From NCBI RefSeq assembly GCF_001006305.1, contig NZ_LBHJ01000019.1, forward strand, positions 186,001 through 250,000: a DNA stretch of 64,000 nt, read 5' to 3'. This DNA comes from Silvibacterium bohemicum. GTDB taxonomy: Bacteria > Acidobacteriota > Terriglobia > Terriglobales > Acidobacteriaceae. Shown piece by piece: positions 58,133 through 64,000 of the stretch. The notes beneath the pieces were generated by a model. The model was given only the letters and a program-made list of their open reading frames with translations, searched no databases and was not told the DNA's origin. The position numbers and the translations under genes were made by a program. Numbering within the stretch: the first letter of the stretch is position 1; every line of letters begins with the position of its first letter.

Positions 58133-59404
58133 TTGAGCAATCGGGATCTCAGGCATTCGGCGAAGATTTCGCCTTTGAACAAGGGACTTGGGGCGCTTGG
58201 CGGGGCGCTCGAGGTAGAGGCGGCCGTGAAGCTCGGCTGGAATCTGCTGCATGAGGACCTCAGCCTGCCTACAGCTGTTCTCTATGAAGATCGCCTGACT
58301 CACAATCTTCGCTGGATGCAGCAATTCGTAACTGAGTACGGAGTGAAGCTCGCGCCGCACGGCAAGACTACGATGGCTCCCAAATTATTTGAGCGGCAAC
58401 TGCAGGGTGGAGCCTGGGGCATTACGCTGGCCACGGCTCATCAGACGCTGGTGGCGTATGAGCATGGGGTGCGCCGCGTATTGATGGCGAATCAGCTTAT
58501 TGGCAAAGCCAATATGTCGATAATTGCGCACCTGCTCGAAGACCCGGCGTTCGAATACTACTGTCTTGTCGATTCGGCCGCGCAGGTCGATCAGCTTGGT
58601 GCGTACTTCAACGCAGCAGGCCGTCGGCTGCTGGTGCTTCTCGAGCTGGGGGCTGCGGGGGGACGAACGGGCGTGCGGGATGACGAGCAGATGTCCTCGG
58701 TGCTTGGCGCACTCTCTCGCTGGAGCGGCGCGCTGGTATTGAGTGGAATCGAGATCTATGAGGGAGTTCTCAGCGACGACGCTTCCATTCGCGCCTTCCT
58801 CCAGCGTGCGGTGGAAGTTACACGAAAGTTGGCGGAGGAAAAGCGCTTTGAGCGCGCTCCGATCCTTCTCTCTGGTGCAGGTTCAGCCTGGTATGACGTG
58901 GTTGCCGAGGTTTTTTCCGCTGCCGGATTCGGAGACGCGGTCGAAATCGTTCTTCGCCCCGGCTGTTATCTCACGCACGACGTAGGCGTCTACCGGGAGG
59001 CGCAGAAAAATATCGAGGAGCGTAATCCGATCGCACACCGGATGCGTTCCAGTCTTCTGCCTGCGCTCCAGGTCTGGGCGTACGTGCAGTCGATACCGGA
59101 GAAAGATCGGGCCATCATTGGATTGGGCAAACGCGATGCGGCCTTCGATGCTGGGCTACCTACGCCTGTGCTGCACTTCCGGCCAGGAAACAAAATCCCT
59201 GAGGCCGCTGCGGCGCACTGGTCGCTCACCAAGATGATGGATCAACATGCTTACATGCTGATCGCGAAGAATGACGATCTTCGCGTGGGCGACATGATCG
59301 GCTTCGATATCTCGCATCCGTGCCTGACCTTCGATAAGTGGAGGACGCTGCCGATCCTGAATGCCGGCTACGATGTCGTGGATATTGTCGAAACCTTCTT
59401 TTGA
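58133..59404 (+). CDS. PLP-dependent D-amino-acid deaminase / D-serine dehydratase-like
   Basis: A ~423-residue fold-type III PLP enzyme of the D-threonine aldolase / eukaryotic-type D-serine dehydratase group. The PLP lysine is in VKLAPHGKTTMAPKLFERQL. The barrel is followed by LRPGCYLTHDVGVY. The C-terminal domain carries the zinc-binding His-x-Cys in DISHPCLTFDKWRTLP. TTG 58133 was chosen because GGAGGGG lies just upstream; a GTG at 58118 is also in frame. It would produce 2-oxo acid and ammonia through an imine, the substrate of the RidA protein encoded next door. Confidence 0.85.
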   Translation: MSNRDLRHSAKISPLNKGLGALGGALEVEAAVKLGWNLLHEDLSLPTAVLYEDRLTHNLRWMQQFVTEYGVKLAPHGKTTMAPKLFERQLQGGAWGITLATAHQTLVAYEHGVRRVLMANQLIGKANMSIIAHLLEDPAFEYYCLVDSAAQVDQLGAYFNAAGRRLLVLLELGAAGGRTGVRDDEQMSSVLGALSRWSGALVLSGIEIYEGVLSDDASIRAFLQRAVEVTRKLAEEKRFERAPILLSGAGSAWYDVVAEVFSAAGFGDAVEIVLRPGCYLTHDVGVYREAQKNIEERNPIAHRMRSSLLPALQVWAYVQSIPEKDRAIIGLGKRDAAFDAGLPTPVLHFRPGNKIPEAAAAHWSLTKMMDQHAYMLIAKNDDLRVGDMIGFDISHPCLTFDKWRTLPILNAGYDVVDIVETFF

Positions 59405-59428
59405 TCTGCCATCGCCACGAAGAGTAAG

Positions 59429-59475
59429 AAACTGCAGATCCCTCCACTGCGCTTCGCTACGGTTGGGATGACAAC
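59429..59475 (+). repeat. 47-nt dispersed element, copy 2
   Basis: From AAACTGCAGATCCCTCCACT to GGGATGACAAC, 42 of 47 bases identical to copy 1 at 52361. It overlaps the 3' end of the GH115 gene. The final codons (LSSQP) and the TAG stop of that gene lie inside it. Confidence 0.75.
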
Positions 59476-62426
59476 TTAGATGGCGAAGTGGAATTATCCG
59501 GGAGCGAAGGCGCTTCGGAGTGAAAGCTTTCGGGGAGACCGAGATAACTTGGCGGCGCTGCGATCCCCAGACGCGATGGGCGATCCGATGATCGCGCCAG
59601 AACAATCTTTTCGAGCACCAATCCGGGATCGACGGCGTAGATACTCAGCGTGTGATAGCCCGTCGCTCCTATGGCTAGCGGAAGACTCACTCGCCGCACT
59701 CCGTCACTGACCGCCTTCGCCCAGTCTTCGTCCGTATTGTGGGCGAGTGCATCGACGATCTGCGGCGCTGCATTGTCGATGCTTACGGCAAAACGCAGAC
59801 CGCTGCCGGGAACGAAGTTCAGTGTGGGTGCGAGGATAAATTGCGCATCGAAGTTCCCGGAATCAGTGAACCAGATGCGGTAATCGAGCTTCGCCGAATG
59901 CGTGGGGTCTTCTCCACCCGAAGCATCTACCGGGAAGAGGGTCATCGCGGATAGCGTTTCACCGTAGTCCGGCAACAGCTCCCAGTGCATAGCATTCTTA
60001 TCGCCGGCATTCTCGCGGCGAGTGGTGTGTTCGGCGTTGATGGAGACTGCTCCGTCGGCTTCGATGAAACCTTGCAGAGAGCTGCGTGTAACACCCTCCG
60101 GCTTCAGCGCGTGGATGCGGACATCGTAACCGTCGCCCTTCTGTTGGGCGATGTGAATCGTGGCGTTGTTATTGCCTGAAGACACAGCGGCCCAATCGAT
60201 GCTTACCGAGATGCGCTGCTGATCGGCGACTGTGCCGCTGCTGCTGCTTAAGCGCACCCAGGGAGCATCGGAGGTGGCAGTGTACGAGAAAGATCCGCTG
60301 CCCATGTTGAAGATGTCGATGTCGCGCACCTGCTGATTCAGGCTGTCGAAGCCGGGAAGCGTGAGCGTACCGACATTCGCGGTCAGTGCGAAGGCAGAGC
60401 CTTCCGCGGCAACACCCATACGCGGCGCCGGGGCCGGCTGCACGTAATGCACGGCAGGCATGCTGTTGAGCGGCGGCTCGTTCCAGAAGGTATAGCCGAT
60501 GTGAGTCTGATCCATCATATGGTTCCATCGGCCATTCAGCAGCTCCTGGTTATAGGCATTGGTGATCGCCGCATCCTGATCGAAGAGCTGAAGAGCTTCT
60601 TTGGCTTCCTGATTCGCGCTGCTGCGACCTTGCGTCGCGTACAGATGGTTGCGGCCGGCGGCAATGTAGAGCTCATTTACCGTTGCAGAAGCCTCGATGG
60701 GATGGAGCACCAATTCGAAATACGCGGCGCGGCGCGGCTCTGGAATTTCTTCATTGATCGCCTGAGCTTTGGCTACCAGCGCCTTCCAGTCGGCTTCGAC
60801 TGAATCGGCCTCGTGATCGCGGAGGAGGCTCCAGGTCTCGGGTTCGAGCTGTTCCGGCTTTCTGCGTCCGTTGTACTTGGTGTATTTCGCGAGAAGATCG
60901 GCGATCTCCGATGCATGCTCGGGGCCAAAAGCGTTCGCGGCCCAGCTTTGCGTCCACGATGCGATCTGATCTTGGTTCAGATGCGCTGGATCGCGAGCGA
61001 GGTCGAGAAAGAACTCGATGGGCATCTCCATCGGCTTGAGATCGCCGACGTTGACGATCCAGATGCGATCGGCGCCGTAGTGCAGCGCTAGGTTCATCTG
61101 CTCCCAGACTTTGGGAAGAGGATAGGTTGCGAGCCACTTGTAGGAGCGCGGTCCGCCTACATAATCGAAGTGATAATAGATGCCAGCACCGCCGGGCCGT
61201 TGGCGCTCCGCGGGCGTGGGCAGGCGACGGATGTTGCCCCAGTTGTCATCGCACCACAGCAGGGTCACGTCATCGGGCACGCGCATGCCCTTCTCGTAAT
61301 ATCCCTGCACCTCTTTGTAGAGCGCCCACACCTGAGGATCGCTCTTGAGGGTGGGCGTTGCGTGATCGGCAATGATCTTTCGCTGATCGGCGACGATCTC
61401 CTCGAGGAGCGCAACGTCGTCCGTTTCGGACATCGGCTTATCGCCGTCTCCGCGCATGCCGATGGTGATGGTGCTTTCGTAGTTGGCGTTGCGCTCGATG
61501 CCCTTCGTCCAGAAGTCTTTCAGCTCCGCAGCATTGGCCGCATAATTCCACTCGCCTGTTCCGTGGCGCTTCCATTCCTGCTGAGCGCGGATCATGGGCT
61601 CGTGATGCGAGGTGCCCATGACGATGCCATATTCGTCGGCGAGCTTGGGATTCATCGGATCGTCTTCGTTGAAGGCGCTGTTCCACATGGCCGGCCAGAG
61701 ATAGTTGGCGTGAAGGCGCAGTAGCAGCTCGAAGACGTGCTCGTAAAAACGATGGTTGTAACCGCCGTAGGTTGCGTTTACCCATTCGGTGAGGGCGGGC
61801 GCTTCATCGTTCAGGAAGATGCCGCGATATTTGACGGCGGGTTCGGCGCTGATCCAGCGACCACGCTGCACGTAGAGCGCGTCGTGATGCCAGGGCGGCA
61901 CGTCGGCCCACCAATACCAGGGTGAGACGCCAATCTGCGCGGAGAGATCGTAGATGCCGAAGATGGTTCCGCGCTTGTCGCTGCCGGCGATGACGAGTGC
62001 GCGGCGAATGCCGGGCATCGGATGATCGACTACCTGCGTGAGCGTCGCTTCCCACTTGCCGCGGATGGCGTCGACATCGATCTTGCGTGAGCGAATCAGC
62101 CGGTCGATGACTTCACTGTGGCCGATGGTGCCAGCCAAGATCAGATCCTGCGATCCAAGAGATGATGGACAGCGGAGCTCGGGCTTAGCTCCGGTGACGC
62201 GGCCAAAGTCGGCAGCGAGATCGCCTGCTGCGCGAGTTACACCAGCGTAGTCATTGGCTGCCACGCATAGCGGAAGCACATGACCATTCGCGGCGAGCGA
62301 TAATGCGTCGGCGGTTTCGCTGGTGGCCACATACAGCGGGCCTTGCGTGGCGTGGGCCTTCGGACACGTGGTCCACATCGCGACCAGAACAAGAACGAGC
62401 GGGAGACGCGCCGAAGGAGTTTTCAT
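59457..62426 (-). CDS. GH115 xylan alpha-glucuronidase, exported
   Basis: A 989-residue secreted enzyme that removes (4-O-methyl)glucuronic acid from xylan. A signal peptide (LPLVLVLVAMWTTCPKAHA) precedes an N-terminal domain. The catalytic barrel has KYRGIFLNDEAPALTEW, LHANYLWPAMWNSAFNEDD, GTSHHEPMIRAQQEW, LLWCDDNWGNIRRLP and YYHFDYVGGPRSYKWL. A C-terminal beta region follows (FNMGSGSFSYTATSDAPWVR). Length and motif order fit GH115. It lies eight bases after the mannonate dehydratase gene in one operon, so released glucuronate feeds that pathway. Confidence 0.9.
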   Translation of the reverse strand: MKTPSARLPLVLVLVAMWTTCPKAHATQGPLYVATSETADALSLAANGHVLPLCVAANDYAGVTRAAGDLAADFGRVTGAKPELRCPSSLGSQDLILAGTIGHSEVIDRLIRSRKIDVDAIRGKWEATLTQVVDHPMPGIRRALVIAGSDKRGTIFGIYDLSAQIGVSPWYWWADVPPWHHDALYVQRGRWISAEPAVKYRGIFLNDEAPALTEWVNATYGGYNHRFYEHVFELLLRLHANYLWPAMWNSAFNEDDPMNPKLADEYGIVMGTSHHEPMIRAQQEWKRHGTGEWNYAANAAELKDFWTKGIERNANYESTITIGMRGDGDKPMSETDDVALLEEIVADQRKIIADHATPTLKSDPQVWALYKEVQGYYEKGMRVPDDVTLLWCDDNWGNIRRLPTPAERQRPGGAGIYYHFDYVGGPRSYKWLATYPLPKVWEQMNLALHYGADRIWIVNVGDLKPMEMPIEFFLDLARDPAHLNQDQIASWTQSWAANAFGPEHASEIADLLAKYTKYNGRRKPEQLEPETWSLLRDHEADSVEADWKALVAKAQAINEEIPEPRRAAYFELVLHPIEASATVNELYIAAGRNHLYATQGRSSANQEAKEALQLFDQDAAITNAYNQELLNGRWNHMMDQTHIGYTFWNEPPLNSMPAVHYVQPAPAPRMGVAAEGSAFALTANVGTLTLPGFDSLNQQVRDIDIFNMGSGSFSYTATSDAPWVRLSSSSGTVADQQRISVSIDWAAVSSGNNNATIHIAQQKGDGYDVRIHALKPEGVTRSSLQGFIEADGAVSINAEHTTRRENAGDKNAMHWELLPDYGETLSAMTLFPVDASGGEDPTHSAKLDYRIWFTDSGNFDAQFILAPTLNFVPGSGLRFAVSIDNAAPQIVDALAHNTDEDWAKAVSDGVRRVSLPLAIGATGYHTLSIYAVDPGLVLEKIVLARSSDRPSRLGIAAPPSYLGLPESFHSEAPSLPDNSTSPSKLSSQP

Positions 62427-62434
62427 TGAAAGCT

Positions 62435-63643
62435 CTACCAGTGAAAGAGCGTGCCGTCTTCTTTGCGATTCACCGGAAGATAGGCGCGTTGATAGGGAAA
62501 CCGTTCGGCGAGTTTTTCGTCGATCTCCACACCGAGGCCGGGAGTATCGCCGGGATACATCATGCCCTCGCTGAACGAATAAGCGTGCGGGAAGGTCTCT
62601 TCGGTCTCGGCGTTGTGCGCCATGTGCTCCTGAATGCCGAAATTGTTGATGGCGACGTCGAGATGCAGAGCGGCTGCCATGGCGACTGGAGATAGATCCG
62701 TTGCTCCGTGAGAGCCGGTCTGTACATGGTAGAGAGCGGCGAAGTCCGCAGCCTTCTTCATGGCCGTGATTCCTCCGGCATGCACAACGGTCATGCGGAT
62801 GTAGTCGATGAGCTGTTCGCGAATGAGCTGCTCCGCGTCATAGATGCTGTTGAAGACTTCACCCACCGCGATGGGCGTGGTCGTGTGCTGGCGAATGAGG
62901 CGGAAGCCATCCTGCAACTCCGCCGCAACGGGGTCTTCCATCCAGAAGAGATGATGCGGTTCGAGCTCCTTGCCCAGACGCGCAGCCTGGATCGGGGTCA
63001 GCCGGTGATGAACATCGTGCAGCAGATGCAACTCTTCGCCCAGCCGGGTTCGCAGAGCATCGAAGAGCTTGGGTACATGGCGCAAATACTTCTCAGTCGA
63101 CCATAGACTCTCTGACGGTAGCCCGCGCTCTGCCGGCTCGTATGGCTTGTTGTCTTTCGGAACTCCGTAGGTTGATTTCAAGCCGGGGATGCCGCTTTGA
63201 GCGCGGATCGCGAGATAGCCCAGGTCTTTGTAGCGTGCAACTTCATCGATGGTCTGCTCGATGTCGACGCCGTTGGCATGCGCATAGACCACCGCGCCTT
63301 CGCGGCTTTTGCCTCCGAGCAGGTTATAGACCGGCACCTTGAGAGCTTTGCCTTTGATATCCCACAACGCCATGTCGATGGCGGCGATGGCGGTCATGGT
63401 CACGGGTCCGCGCCGCCAGTAGGCGCCGCGATAGAAGTAGTGCCAGATATCTTCCGTCTGAAAGGGGTCGCGACCGATGAGCGATGGAATCAAGTGGTCC
63501 TGCAGATAGCTGGCGACGGATAGCTCGCGGCCATTCAGAGTTGCATCGCCGAGACCGTAGATGCCTTCATCGGTCTCGATCTTCAAGGTAACGAAGTTGC
63601 GGCCGGGGCTGCAGACAATTACTTTGGCGCTGGTAATTTTCAT
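62435..63643 (-). CDS. manD: D-mannonate dehydratase (ManD/RspA, enolase superfamily)
   Basis: A 402-residue enolase-superfamily enzyme converting D-mannonate to 2-keto-3-deoxygluconate. [20 protein letters not shown] and [20 protein letters not shown] are the capping domain. [31 protein letters not shown] and [11 protein letters not shown] carry metal and catalytic residues. The C-terminus [19 protein letters not shown] is typical of the RspA/ManD group. Some RspA-like members are slow or act on other sugar acids. The neighbours, KDPG aldolase and GH115, support glucuronate catabolism. Confidence 0.92.
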   Translation of the reverse strand: MKITSAKVIVCSPGRNFVTLKIETDEGIYGLGDATLNGRELSVASYLQDHLIPSLIGRDPFQTEDIWHYFYRGAYWRRGPVTMTAIAAIDMALWDIKGKALKVPVYNLLGGKSREGAVVYAHANGVDIEQTIDEVARYKDLGYLAIRAQSGIPGLKSTYGVPKDNKPYEPAERGLPSESLWSTEKYLRHVPKLFDALRTRLGEELHLLHDVHHRLTPIQAARLGKELEPHHLFWMEDPVAAELQDGFRLIRQHTTTPIAVGEVFNSIYDAEQLIREQLIDYIRMTVVHAGGITAMKKAADFAALYHVQTGSHGATDLSPVAMAAALHLDVAINNFGIQEHMAHNAETEETFPHAYSFSEGMMYPGDTPGLGVEIDEKLAERFPYQRAYLPVNRKEDGTLFHW

Positions 63644-63654
63644 GGTGATCCCGG

Positions 63655-64000
63655 TTAGTTTCCTGACCGTGCTTCGCTCACCGCGGCGAGATAAAGCTTT
63701 GCCTGCTCGGTAATGATGTGCGCTTTGCCGGCGCTGATGGCCTTGGTATTAACCAGATCGGCGCCGATGCCGATGGCCACCGCTCCGGCGCGGATATACT
63801 CGCCGGCATTGTCGAGCGAGACGCCGCCGGTGGGAACGAACTTCACATCAGGCAAAGGCGCGCGCAGGGATTTCAGATAGCCAGGGCCTCCGCCCGCGCC
63901 CGCGGGGAAGAGCTTGACTGCATCCGCACCGGCGGTCCACGCGGTGACGATCTCGGTCGGAGTAAATGCTCCGGGCAAAATAGGAATTTCGTTGTCGCGG
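63655..64000 (-). CDS. eda: KDPG/4-hydroxy-2-oxoglutarate aldolase (5' end beyond window)
   Basis: C-terminal ~114 residues of a class I aldolase that splits 2-keto-3-deoxy-6-phosphogluconate to pyruvate and glyceraldehyde 3-phosphate. [20 protein letters not shown] and the Schiff-base Lys in [14 protein letters not shown] are diagnostic, as are [20 protein letters not shown] and the AIGIGADL segment. The frame runs to the window edge without a start. It lies 11 bases before manD, first visible gene of the operon. A KDG kinase would be needed between the two steps and may lie outside. Confidence 0.9.
   Translation of the reverse strand, partial: RDNEIPILPGAFTPTEIVTAWTAGADAVKLFPAGAGGGPGYLKSLRAPLPDVKFVPTGGVSLDNAGEYIRAGAVAIGIGADLVNTKAISAGKAHIITEQAKLYLAAVSEARSGN

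Overview
The window looks like a chromosomal segment of an Acidobacteriota species (Acidobacteriaceae/Terriglobales type). This is an inference from gene content and style: moderately high GC, a squalene-hopene cyclase/HpnH/IspH cluster, an RpoE-type sigma factor followed by a zinc-finger anti-sigma and a DUF3106 protein, many stand-alone GH, AKR and amidohydrolase genes, and numerous small dispersed intergenic hairpin repeats. There are no rRNA, phage, insertion-sequence or CRISPR features.

Layout. 1-5.2 kb: a PepSY membrane protein (cut by the edge), a sigma-70 family factor, a wrecked higA-type antitoxin, tRNA-Val(CAC), and an ECF sigma/anti-sigma/DUF3106 unit. 5.2-11.1 kb: a multipass membrane protein, a B12-dependent acyl-CoA mutase large subunit whose specificity residues point to isobutyryl-CoA, a LacI regulator, an aldo/keto reductase and a PilZ protein. 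11.3-16.5 kb (minus): a hopanoid operon ispH-shc-small coiled-coil gene-hpnH-unknown gene. 16.6-25 kb: secreted amidohydrolase, secreted esterase, aldo/keto reductase, bactofilin, methyltransferase-like protein, SPL-type radical SAM protein, UPF0173 metallo-hydrolase. 25.4-34.5 kb: APC permease with a cytosolic USP-like tail, lnt, prfB with its programmed +1 frameshift, a CoA-binding protein, DsbD-like reductase and a peroxiredoxin. 34.8-37.3 kb: MATE pump divergent from an HxlR regulator, and a half-length AI-2E family protein.

37.4-50.6 kb is nitrogen and arginine metabolism. gltB (minus) is divergent from argR-argC-argB-argD-argF-argG-argH-NAGS (plus), a near-complete arginine pathway under a strong promoter overlapped by ARG boxes. 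Almost every gap in this arg operon contains a short repeat, each from a different family. 50.7-52.7 kb: a NiCoT-like metal permease, a membrane protein and a Dabb protein. 52.9-64 kb is catabolic: a Tat-exported GH127 enzyme; a probable D-amino-acid salvage unit (D-aminoacylase, RidA, GntP/DsdX-type permease, and a divergent PLP D-amino-acid deaminase around a palindromic operator candidate); and a glucuronoxylan side-chain operon (KDPG aldolase, mannonate dehydratase, GH115 alpha-glucuronidase).

The least ordinary signals are the dispersed repeats: GRGCWCA heptamer arrays, an AVAAGC-loop hairpin family with compensatory stem changes, a GGACTGGCCGTCCAGGCGA element, paired GCTGAAGC hairpins and a 47-nt element. 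Several sit exactly at gene ends and have become the C-terminal codons of proteins.
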